Shown here in pieces: positions 1 through 5,815 of a stretch of DNA of 11,745 bases (within the stretch, counting starts at the first letter, position 1; every line of letters begins with the position of its first letter). Source of the DNA: an uncultured Oscillibacter sp. (GTDB taxonomy: Bacteria; Bacillota; Clostridia; Oscillospirales; Oscillospiraceae); contig CAJUOD010000090.1 in assembly GCA_910587875.1 (NCBI GenBank), positions 1 to 11,745 on the forward strand, given 5' to 3'. Made by a program: the position numbers and the translations under genes. The notes beneath the pieces are model-generated. The model saw nothing but the letters and a program-made list of their open reading frames with translations. It had not been told where the DNA came from and ran no database searches.

Positions 1-748
1 CCTGACGGCGCTGGGCTGCCTTCAGCTCCGCCACCTGCCGCTGGATGCGGTGGGCCATGACGTTGAAGTCGGCGGACAGCTGGGCGATCTCGTCGTCCCC
101 GTCCACCCGGACCCGCTGGTCCAATTCTCCCTCCGCCATGCGCCGGGCGGCGGCGGAGAGGCGGCCCAGGGGCCGGGCCAGCATGGCCGCCACCGCCAGG
201 GACAGGACGCCCACCGCCCCGGTGAGGGCCAGCATCAGAGAGAAAAAGCTCCGGTACTGCTCCGACCGGGAGTGGAACAGCTCGCTGACCTCCCGGCAGT
301 TTTCCAGGTAGAGGATGCCGTCCTCCAGGGCCAGGGGGCTGGCGGCGTGGAGGACGATGCGCCCGTCCCCCAGGGCCTCCATCACCGAGCCCCGCTGTCC
401 GGCAGGCAGGGCGGCGGTGAGGGTCCCCGCCTCCACGGGCAGGGCCCCGCTGCCCCCCAGGGCCGTTCCCGCCTCGTCGCTCAGGCGGAAGGACACGGTT
501 CGCCCCCGGCCCGTGGTGATGGTGATGCCCCCGGCGGCCTTGGCCAGCTCCTGCCGGGTGTAGAGGGGGTTAAAGGCCAGCTCCTGGGCCAGGGCGAAGC
601 GGAGGAGGTCGTTCTCCTCGTACAGCGCCGACACCTCCCGGTCCAGGGAGGCGCGGAACTGGGTGTTGATGAGGGCGTAGCCCCCGGTGGAGCAGGCCAG
701 GGCCGTAATGAGGACCATGCTGCAAAAGAGCTTCCAGAAGAGCTTCAT
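1..748 (-). CDS. Sensor histidine kinase, N-terminal part (cut by window edge)
   Basis: This is the membrane sensor of the two-component system formed with the adjacent response regulator. The 249 residues present read MKLFWKLFCSMVLITALACS at the start, a first membrane segment at about residues 7-27. An extracytoplasmic sensor region of roughly 140 residues follows (28-167), then a second membrane segment (about 168-190). A typical HAMP linker comes next (about 191-244), with P193 near its start and a DDEIAQLSADFNVMAHRI signature near its end. The histidine phosphorylation domain and ATPase domain lie beyond the left edge. The start is ATG at 748, with GGAGG inside the 3' end of the regulator gene; only 3 bases separate that gene's stop from this ATG, so the two are translationally coupled. 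The sensor domain contains no motif I recognise, so the ligand is unknown. The class is confident and the signal is not. Confidence 0.93.
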   Translation of the reverse strand, partial: MKLFWKLFCSMVLITALACSTGGYALINTQFRASLDREVSALYEENDLLRFALAQELAFNPLYTRQELAKAAGGITITTGRGRTVSFRLSDEAGTALGGSGALPVEAGTLTAALPAGQRGSVMEALGDGRIVLHAASPLALEDGILYLENCREVSELFHSRSEQYRSFFSLMLALTGAVGVLSLAVAAMLARPLGRLSAAARRMAEGELDQRVRVDGDDEIAQLSADFNVMAHRIQRQVAELKAAQRRQ

Positions 749-751
749 CCG

Positions 752-1408
752 CTATACCTCCAGGCGGTAGCCCACCTTGTAGACCGCCACCAGGCGGTTC
801 TCCAGGCCCAGCTTTTTCCGCATCCGCTGGATGTGGAGGTCCACGGTGCGGCTGTCCCCCAGGAACTCCTCCCCCCAGACCCTCTCGTAAATCCGGTCCC
901 GGTAGAGGGCGATGTTCTTGTTCTGCATGAAGAGGAGCAGCAGGTCGTACTCCTTGGCGGTCAGGGCCACGGGGGCCCCGTTCTTGCGGACCACCCGGCT
1001 GGCGGTGTCGATCTCCACGTCCGGCGGCAGGGAGAGAACCCGGCCCGTCTTCCCGCAGCGGCGCAGGACGGTCTCCACCCGGGCCAGCAGCTCCATGAGC
1101 TCAAAGGGCTTGACGATGTAGTCCTCCGCCCCCAGGCGGAGGCCCTTCACCCGGTCCTCCAGCTGGCCCCTGGCGGTGAGGAAGATCACCGGCACCTCCA
1201 GGCTCTTGCAGTACTCCAGAACCTCGTAGCCGTCGGCCTTGGGCAGCATAATGTCCAGCAGGGCCAGGTCGAAGGGCTCCGACTCCAGCCTGTCCGCCGC
1301 GTCCGCCCCGTCGGGGGCCCAGGCGCAGCGGTAGCCCGCCCCCTCCAGGGCGGTGCGGATGAGGTTGGCGATGGGGGCCTCGTCCTCGGCAATTAAAATC
1401 TTGTTCAT
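752..1408 (-). CDS. OmpR/PhoB-family DNA-binding response regulator
   Basis: Cytoplasmic transcription factor phosphorylated by the partner kinase encoded immediately downstream. It has 218 residues, normal for the family. The receiver domain (1-115) shows the acidic pair E8/D9, the phosphoacceptor D52 in LALLDIMLP, T78 and K100 in IVKPFE. The winged-helix C-terminal domain (about 128-217) has the expected ALTAKEYDLLLLF start and the recognition region DSRTVDLHIQRMRKKLG. I chose the ATG at 1408 (MNKILIAEDE) because GGAGGG lies 7 bases before it. An in-frame ATG at 1423 has no comparable site and would add five residues ahead of the conserved first strand. It probably controls its own operon and possibly the divergent XRE gene, but no binding repeat is obvious. 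Targets are unknown. Confidence 0.96.
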   Translation of the reverse strand: MNKILIAEDEAPIANLIRTALEGAGYRCAWAPDGADAADRLESEPFDLALLDIMLPKADGYEVLEYCKSLEVPVIFLTARGQLEDRVKGLRLGAEDYIVKPFELMELLARVETVLRRCGKTGRVLSLPPDVEIDTASRVVRKNGAPVALTAKEYDLLLLFMQNKNIALYRDRIYERVWGEEFLGDSRTVDLHIQRMRKKLGLENRLVAVYKVGYRLEV

Positions 1409-1466
1409 CCCGATTCCCTCCAATTGGATACCCGGTCAGTCTGCCACGTTCTCCCGTCATTTTTGC

Positions 1467-1475
1467 ATCATACCA
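1467..1475 (-). promoter_or_regulatory. Extended -10 promoter of the two-component operon
   Basis: Read on the minus strand this is TGGTATGAT, an extended -10 element (TGn plus TATGAT). It lies about 58 bases before the response regulator ATG, giving a leader of about 50 bases. No convincing -35 box is found 16-18 bases upstream, where the DNA is G/C only, which fits an extended -10 promoter. The element lies back to back with the proposed XRE promoter. Confidence 0.5.
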
Positions 1476-1535
1476 CATCCCGGCCCCCGCCGCCATAGGA
1501 ACCCCTGCAAAACCGGCCTCTCTACGAATCATAGG

Positions 1536-1564
1536 GTGACATTTCCCCGGCGGCGTGGTATCCT
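1536..1564 (+). promoter_or_regulatory. Possible promoter of the XRE regulator gene
   Basis: GTGACA at 1536-1541 and TATCCT at 1559-1564 are separated by 17 bases, and the -10 is preceded by TGG (an extended -10). Initiation about 7 bases downstream would fall at about 1571, right on the AAAGGAG ribosome binding site. The leader would then be only about 15 bases. The match is moderate and no alternative is visible in this 178-base divergent gap. Confidence 0.4.
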
Positions 1565-1586
1565 TCGGACAAAGGAGTTGATGTCC

Positions 1587-2489
1587 ATGGACACAAAGGC
1601 CACCGGCGGGCTGATCGCCCGGCGGCGGAAGCAGCTGGCCCTCAGCCAGGCGGAGCTGGCGGAGCGGCTCCATGTGACGGACAAGGCCGTCAGCCGCTGG
1701 GAGACTGGGCGGGGCATGCCCGGCCTGGACAGCCTGGAGCCCCTGTCCGAGGTCCTGGGCCTGTCGGTCAGCGAGCTTTTGAGCGGGAAGGAACTGACAA
1801 CGGAGGAACTGCCCAAGGCGGCGGGAGGACAGATTATGGAGAGCATGAAGCGGGAAAAGCAGTGGAAGTGGCTGGCCTGGCTGGCCATGGCGGCGGTGAC
1901 GGCCCTGGCCGTCTGGGGCGCCGGCGTCTCCGTCCAGGCCAAGCAGGAGCAGGCGGAGCGGGACGCCCACTACGCCTCCTCGGTCCACTTCGAGGATGAC
2001 GAGGCCCTGGCCCGGGGGACGGCGGAATACTTCCAGGACCGGAACACCCGGTTCGACCCCGAGACCCTGGAGGTCCGGAGGCGGGCGGAGCTGGGGGATT
2101 ACATGGCGCTCCTCTGCGCGGACCAGGGCGGGGAGTGGTGCATGAGCGTGTGGCGGCGGGACGAGCTCTTCCCGGACCGCTACCGCCCCATCGGCGGCCG
2201 GAGCCAGATGGACACGGGCATGAAGGGCGCCCTGGTGCACAACTTCGGGGACGCGGAAAACGCCGTGGTGGTGGCCTCCGGCGCGGAGCTCCCGGAGGAG
2301 GTATGGAGCTATACCTGGGTTGACGGCGGCACGATCCATAGAAGCGGACCCTATACCGATCAGGAAACGGACAGCCGCGGAATCCTGGACATTTACGTCA
2401 TGACCCTGGAGGACCCCTATAACCCCGTAGGCCCCGGCCTCACGCTTTATGATGACGCCGGGACGTGGATCTGGGACGATTTCAGGTGA
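1587..2489 (+). CDS. Membrane-anchored XRE-family (HTH_3) regulator
   Basis: A 300-residue protein with an N-terminal Cro/C1-type helix-turn-helix at about residues 8-64 (LIARRRKQLALSQAELAERL, then VTDKAVSRWETGRG). A charged linker follows, then one hydrophobic segment at about 94-116 and an exported C-terminal region of about 185 residues. The tail is rich in Trp, Tyr and acidic residues and matches no domain I know. This is the layout of a one-component membrane regulator: DNA binding in the cytoplasm, sensing outside. The start is the second of two close ATGs (1581 and 1587), because AAAGGAG at 1571-1577 is 9 bases from 1587 but only 3 from 1581. It is transcribed divergently from the two-component system. 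The last 65 or so codons use more A/T-ending codons than the rest. The HTH assignment is firm; the function of the tail is unknown. Confidence 0.88.
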   Translation: MDTKATGGLIARRRKQLALSQAELAERLHVTDKAVSRWETGRGMPGLDSLEPLSEVLGLSVSELLSGKELTTEELPKAAGGQIMESMKREKQWKWLAWLAMAAVTALAVWGAGVSVQAKQEQAERDAHYASSVHFEDDEALARGTAEYFQDRNTRFDPETLEVRRRAELGDYMALLCADQGGEWCMSVWRRDELFPDRYRPIGGRSQMDTGMKGALVHNFGDAENAVVVASGAELPEEVWSYTWVDGGTIHRSGPYTDQETDSRGILDIYVMTLEDPYNPVGPGLTLYDDAGTWIWDDFR

Positions 2490-2497
2490 CAAGAACC

Positions 2498-2540
2498 AAG
2501 AAACTCCCCTCCGCGCTACAACGGAGAGGAGTTTCTTTGC
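2498..2540. terminator. Bidirectional intrinsic terminator between convergent genes
   Basis: The arms AAGAAACTCCCCTCCG (2498-2513) and CGGAGAGGAGTTTCTT (2522-2537) form a 16-base stem with one C/A mismatch and an 8-base loop. In the minus-strand transcript the mismatch becomes a G-U pair, so the stem is complete there. T-rich tails end the stem on both sides. It lies 8 bases after the XRE stop and 18 bases after the stop of the convergent GTPase gene, so it can end both transcripts. Confidence 0.88.
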
Positions 2541-2558
2541 GCTATATTACAATCTGTA

Positions 2559-3488
2559 TCAGAAGGTCACCACGTCCTGGGCGGGCTTGGCGCAGGGGGC
2601 AATGCTCAACACGTGCATCACCGGGCCCTTGCCCTGGTAGGCGTCGTGGTTCTCCACCGCCATGCGGACGGTGACCTCCACCCAGTCCCGGTTTTTGTAG
2701 TCCTTCAGCCCCACGCCCTTGGCGACAAGCCCCAGGAACTGGATGTCGTTCTCGCAGCAGACCATGGCGAAGCGGCCGGGGCAGTGGACGCCGGGGTACT
2801 TCTTGGAGTGGCACATGAGGAGCTTCATGTGGGCCTCCTTCCCCGCCCAGCGGTCCGGGTGGTCCATGACGTCCACATACCAGACGCCGAAGTCGTCGTC
2901 CGGGATCTCCACCACGGGCTGGTCCAGGTCGAAGGGGCACTCGTCCCCGGTGAGGTAGTCCTCGCTGGTGCCGTCCACGTTCTCGAAATAAATGTCCGCC
3001 CGGCGGTTCACCATGCGGAGATTCCGCTTCCGCAGGGCCTCCCGCAACTCCGGGGTGGCCCGGTTGAAGACCAGCAGGTCCGCGTTGGTGATTTTCTCCA
3101 TCATCAGCTGGCCCATGTTCTTGGCGTACAGCTCGAAGGTGGCCGCCTCCACGAAGGTCATGATCTGATAGAGCACCCAGTTGGCGGGGAGGACCTCCCG
3201 GTATAAGCGCTCCATCTGCCACATACCGTTGTACTCGATGAGGACCTGCTTGGGGCGGTATTTCTTCTCCAGCTCCTTCATGCGGGAGCAGGTCAGATCC
3301 GCCTCGTCCTCAACGTCCACCACAGTGACATTGTCCAGCGCCTTGGGGTTGTATTCCTCCTCCCCCTCCTCACAGCGAAGGAGGAGGGTCCGGTCCTGGC
3401 GGGCAAAGCCGTCCTCCAGGACGCCGTTGATGAAATTGGTCTTGCCGGAGTCCAGGAATCCGGCCACCAGATAAACGGGTATATCCAT
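2559..3488 (-). CDS. CobW/COG0523-like P-loop GTPase with Cys-rich C-terminal domain, no CxCC
   Basis: A 309-residue GTPase-like protein and the second gene of a two-gene unit, 25 bases after the His-rich CobW gene. The Walker A motif is GFLDSGKT (10-17), a Walker B-like IEYNG is at 84-88, and FNRAT (141-145) sits where the base-specificity motif is expected. Canonical COG0523 proteins have CxCC between Walker A and B; here that region holds only one cysteine (LTCSRM, C67). The C-terminal part (about 195-309) has C226, C236 and C244-C245 in FAMVCCENDIQFLGLV. This recalls the C-terminal domain of YcgQ/TIGR03943 proteins, which are often found with CobW proteins and a permease; that link is from memory. 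The start ATG at 3488 has only a distant, weak site (AGGAAAGG), so translation may depend on coupling. A metal-trafficking role with its neighbour is inferred. Confidence 0.85.
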   Translation of the reverse strand: MDIPVYLVAGFLDSGKTNFINGVLEDGFARQDRTLLLRCEEGEEEYNPKALDNVTVVDVEDEADLTCSRMKELEKKYRPKQVLIEYNGMWQMERLYREVLPANWVLYQIMTFVEAATFELYAKNMGQLMMEKITNADLLVFNRATPELREALRKRNLRMVNRRADIYFENVDGTSEDYLTGDECPFDLDQPVVEIPDDDFGVWYVDVMDHPDRWAGKEAHMKLLMCHSKKYPGVHCPGRFAMVCCENDIQFLGLVAKGVGLKDYKNRDWVEVTVRMAVENHDAYQGKGPVMHVLSIAPCAKPAQDVVTF

Positions 3489-3513
3489 CGTAACGCGCGT
3501 TTCCTTTCCTGGC

Positions 3514-4641
3514 TTACAGGCCGAAGAGTTGGGCCAGCTTGTCTTCCTTCAGCTCCGCGCCAATGACGCAGAGGCGGCCCGTGTAATCAGGATGGCCCGC
3601 CCGGACCTCGGGCTCCTCGGGGACGTAGTCGAACTCAATCCAGGTCCCGTCCTCCCCGTTGACGATGCCCTTGGCCCGGAGGATATTGCCGTACTCGCCG
3701 GAGTCCAGGGCGGAGAGGATTTTCTCAATGCCCGCCTTGGTGAAGGCCTTGGGGGTCTCCCTGCCCCAGGAGGTGAAGACCTCGTCGGCGTGGTGGTGAT
3801 GGTGGTGGCAGGAGCAGCTCGGGTCGTCGCACTCGTGATCCCCGTGCTCCCCGTGGTCGTGGTGGTGCTCCCCATGGTCCCCGTGGTGATCGTGGTCGTG
3901 GTGATGGTGCTCATGGGCCTCAGAGTCCCCGTGGTGGTGCTCGTGTTCCTCGTGGGCCTCGTGGTCATGGTGGTGGTGGGCGTGCTCGGCCTCCTCGGCC
4001 TCGTGCTCCGCCCGCATCTTCGCCAGGAGCTCGTCCGCCAGGGAGACCTTCTCAATGGCGGAGAGGATGGTCTTGCCGTCCAGGTCGTCCCAGGGGGTGG
4101 TGAGAATGGCGGCCTCCGGGTTCTTCTCCCGGAGCATGGCCACGGCGGCCTCCAGCTTTTCCCGGCTCAGCTTCTGGGTCCGGGAGAGGACGATGGTCCC
4201 GGCGGACTCGATTTGGTTGTTGTAGAACTCCCCGAAGTTTTTCATGTAGACCTTCACCTTGGAGGCGTCCGCCACGGTGACGAAGCTGTTCAGTTTCAGC
4301 TCCGGGGCCTCGGCGGCGGTGTTCTCCACGGCCACAATCACGTCGGAGAGCTTGCCCACGCCGGAGGGCTCGATGAGGATGCGGTCCGGGTGGAACTGGG
4401 CCGCCACGTCCTTCAGCGCCTTGTTGAAGTCCCCCACCAGGGAGCAGCAGATGCAGCCGGAGGACATCTCGGAGATCTGGACGCCGGACTCCTTCAGGAA
4501 GCCGCCGTCGATGCTGATCTCGCCGAACTCATTTTCGATGAGCACCAGCTTTTCCCCCTGGTAAGCCTCCGCCAGCAGCTTTTTGATGAGGGTGGTCTTG
4601 CCCGCCCCCAGGAAGCCGGAGATAATGTCGATCTTTGTCAT
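3514..4641 (-). CDS. CobW/COG0523 metallochaperone GTPase with large His-rich segment
   Basis: A 375-residue G3E-family GTPase predicted to bind a metal, probably zinc, and hand it over using GTP. Walker A is GFLGAGKT (9-16), the metal-site motif is CICC (63-66) in MSSGCICCSLVGDF, and Walker B is IEPSG (90-94). SRTQ (153-156) lies at the nucleotide-specificity position. Residues 213-284 form a His/Asp/Glu-rich insert with 33 histidines in 72 residues plus C271, C276 and C278. A CobW C-terminal domain follows (about 287-375). The start at 4641 (MTKIDIISGF) is preceded by AAAGGA with 8-base spacing; an in-frame ATG at 4677 would overlap the promoter's transcription start zone and lacks a site. 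The family is sure and the metal is not: zinc is usual for His-rich members, but cobalt or nickel chaperones look alike. No clear Zur box was found upstream. Confidence 0.94.
   Translation of the reverse strand: MTKIDIISGFLGAGKTTLIKKLLAEAYQGEKLVLIENEFGEISIDGGFLKESGVQISEMSSGCICCSLVGDFNKALKDVAAQFHPDRILIEPSGVGKLSDVIVAVENTAAEAPELKLNSFVTVADASKVKVYMKNFGEFYNNQIESAGTIVLSRTQKLSREKLEAAVAMLREKNPEAAILTTPWDDLDGKTILSAIEKVSLADELLAKMRAEHEAEEAEHAHHHHDHEAHEEHEHHHGDSEAHEHHHHDHDHHGDHGEHHHDHGEHGDHECDDPSCSCHHHHHHADEVFTSWGRETPKAFTKAGIEKILSALDSGEYGNILRAKGIVNGEDGTWIEFDYVPEEPEVRAGHPDYTGRLCVIGAELKEDKLAQLFGL
3790..4005 (-). repeat. Low-complexity His/Asp/Glu-coding tract inside the CobW gene
   Basis: An imperfect run of CAC/CAT codons with interspersed GAC, GAG and GGC, encoding residues 213-284 of the CobW protein (33 His). 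On the plus strand it appears as GTGGTG/ATGGTG repeats, which create a long false open frame on that strand. It is a metal-binding tract, and its repetitive DNA may vary in length between strains. Confidence 0.9.
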
Positions 4642-4679
4642 GGTATCAAGTCCTTTGCTTTTATTTTGATTCCGCACAT

Positions 4680-4707
4680 ATCATACCACTATATTTGGAA
4701 AATGCAA
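4680..4707 (-). promoter_or_regulatory. Promoter of the CobW gene pair
   Basis: On the minus strand, -35 TTGCAT (4707-4702) and -10 TATGAT (4685-4680) are separated by 16 bases. TGG precedes the -10, making an extended -10 identical (TGGTATGAT) to that of the two-component operon. The element lies in a clearly A/T-rich stretch and leaves a leader of about 32 bases. A metal-responsive operator would be expected nearby, but I see no convincing dyad. Confidence 0.65.
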
Positions 4708-4735
4708 CCGGAACACAAAAATTTAACAGAATCTG

Positions 4736-5623
4736 TCAGTCCTCCGGCTTTTCTTCATTCTCCTCCCGGGCCTGGTTCAGGTAATCCCGGTCCGCCGTCT
4801 TTTTGCTGGGGACGAAGCCCTGGGCCGCCGTCTTCTTTTCGCCCTTGCTCTTGGCGTAGAAGAAGCCGGTGACGGAGAAGACCACCGCCCCGATGAAGTT
4901 GACGAACAGGTCCTTCATGGTGTCGATGAGCCCGATGTCCAAATAGCCCCCCAGGCCCAGGTCCTGTCCGTTGACCAGGACCTCCTGGATGCCGGGGACG
5001 GTCACGACCTTATTGGAGCGGGTTACGTCCAGGCTGGCGGAGTAGATGGCGTTCACCACGGTGTCCCGCTGCATGTCCGTGTGGAAGAACCAGTCCATAC
5101 CGAACTCAAAGAACTCCCAGAGGACGCCGATGGTCATGGAGAAGCAGAAGGCCACCAGGGCCAGGAAGACGGGGGACAGGTCGAAGGTGAGGCGCTCGTC
5201 GTCGTTGAGGAGCACCACCATGGCGAAGCCCACGGCGGCGGCCAGGAAGCCGTTCAGGGTGTGGAGCATAGTGTCCCAATGGGGGACCACCACGTAAAAG
5301 GCGTTGACCTCCCCCAGCACCTCCGCCGCGTAGATGAAACAGAGGACGGTGATCTCCAGAGCGGGGGGCAGCTCGATGTGGAACTTCACCTGAATCCAGC
5401 TGGGGACATAGAGGAGCAGGTAGGCCAGGGCGCAGTAGAACGCGGACTCATAGCCGCCGATGAAAATCTGGCGGATGAAGATGACGATGACCAGAAGCCG
5501 CAGGGTGTAGAAGACAATGAAGGAGCTCTTGTGCTCCCGCAGCTCCTTCACCATGGCCTGGCGGAAGCTCTTCTTCTCCCGCCGCCGGGCGCGTTTTCGG
5601 TCTTGCTTGCTGAGCTTGGACAT
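4736..5623 (-). CDS. Multi-pass membrane protein, YjdF/DUF2238-like
   Basis: A 295-residue integral membrane protein of unknown function. A strongly basic N-terminal tail (residues 1-32, mostly Lys/Arg) precedes about six hydrophobic segments (about 35-55, 57-76, 88-106, 121-139, 151-170 and 237-256). It ends in a charged cytoplasmic tail. Polar residues cluster in and near the membrane: PHWDTMLHTLNGF (114-126), VLWEFFEFGMDWFF (167-180) and DTMKDLFVNFIGA (234-246). Their spacing resembles the YjdF/DUF2238 group, but this is by eye. The start at 5623 has AAGGAGG just upstream. It is divergent from the GntR-ABC operon and shares its 192-base regulatory gap. Its stop lies about 30 bases before the -35 of the CobW promoter, with no strong terminator between, so some read-through into the CobW pair is possible. 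Confidence 0.82.
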   Translation of the reverse strand: MSKLSKQDRKRARRREKKSFRQAMVKELREHKSSFIVFYTLRLLVIVIFIRQIFIGGYESAFYCALAYLLLYVPSWIQVKFHIELPPALEITVLCFIYAAEVLGEVNAFYVVVPHWDTMLHTLNGFLAAAVGFAMVVLLNDDERLTFDLSPVFLALVAFCFSMTIGVLWEFFEFGMDWFFHTDMQRDTVVNAIYSASLDVTRSNKVVTVPGIQEVLVNGQDLGLGGYLDIGLIDTMKDLFVNFIGAVVFSVTGFFYAKSKGEKKTAAQGFVPSKKTADRDYLNQAREENEEKPED

Positions 5624-5666
5624 GGGGACCTCCTTATTAAAAACAGGACACTGTTATATCTTGGTA

Positions 5667-5695
5667 ATGATAGCACAAAGCGGCGAAATTTGCAA
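5667..5695 (-). promoter_or_regulatory. Promoter of the DUF2238-like membrane gene
   Basis: On the minus strand, -35 TTGCAA (5695-5690) and -10 TATCAT (5672-5667) have ideal 17-base spacing. The -10 is preceded by TGTGC, so it is also an extended -10. The leader would be about 35 bases, ending in AAGGAGG. Confidence 0.7.
5670..5677 (-). promoter_or_regulatory. Possible GntR half-site in the divergent promoter
   Basis: TGTGCTAT on the minus strand equals the first eight bases of each arm of the GntR-operon inverted repeat at 5761-5796. It overlaps the -10 of the divergent membrane gene in the same register as the arm overlaps the GntR -10. No second arm is visible, and part of the match is simply the extended -10 sequence. 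Confidence 0.35.
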
Positions 5696-5743
5696 GGGAG
5701 ACCCTCCCCTCCCCCGCCGGGGAAAAAATTTTGCGAAACCCTC

Positions 5744-5771
5744 TTGACATTTCCCCAAAATGTGCTATTGT
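5744..5771 (+). promoter_or_regulatory. Promoter of the GntR-ABC operon
   Basis: A consensus -35 TTGACA (5744-5749) is followed after 16 bases by TATTGT (5766-5771), with TGC before it as an extended -10. The A/T run AAAAAATTTT at 5723-5732 sits where an UP element would act. Initiation is expected near 5778, inside the operator repeat. Confidence 0.78.
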
Positions 5772-5796
5772 ATTAATCGCATAAGACAATAGCACA
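5761..5796. promoter_or_regulatory. Inverted-repeat operator, probable GntR autoregulatory site
   Basis: TGTGCTATTGT (5761-5771) and ACAATAGCACA (5786-5796) are perfect 11-base inverted arms separated by 14 bases. The left arm covers the -10 box and the right arm lies just after the expected transcription start, so a bound dimer would block initiation. YtrA-type GntR proteins usually bind such a site in their own promoter. Binding by this protein is inferred from position. Confidence 0.75.
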
Positions 5797-5815
5797 CAAA
5801 CAGGAGGTGCGCAGA

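Noticed and set aside
50..1396. Long plus-strand open frame of 448 codons opposite the kinase and response regulator
   Set aside because: It has no motifs, a composition of Gly/His/Pro/Arg/Val typical of antisense to GC-rich genes, no good ribosome binding site, and lies opposite two certain genes.
3790..4005. CRISPR-like or tandem repeat array
   Set aside because: There are no regular repeat units or spacers; it is an in-frame His/Asp/Glu coding tract.
4642..4677. Upstream start of the CobW gene at 4677
   Set aside because: It is only a few bases from the -10 box, so it would hardly be transcribed, and the conserved protein begins at the ATG at 4641.
4642..4735. Zur-type operator upstream of the CobW pair
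   Set aside because: I looked for an A/T-rich dyad of the TAATnATTA type and found none; only weak ATAT symmetry around the -10.
4718..4738. Terminator after the DUF2238-like gene (ACAGA/TCTGT followed by a T-rich stretch)
   Set aside because: The two 5-base arms are separated by one base, so no stable loop is possible without losing pairs; too weak to call.
3529..4872. Long plus-strand open frame of 447 codons rich in valine
   Set aside because: It is the reverse complement of the His-rich CobW gene; the valine runs are GTG codons opposite CAC His codons.
5711..5732. CCCC-GCC-GGGG hairpin followed by AAAAAATTTT as a terminator
   Set aside because: The stem has only 4 pairs with a 3-base loop and is followed by A residues, not T; the A/T run is better explained as an UP element.
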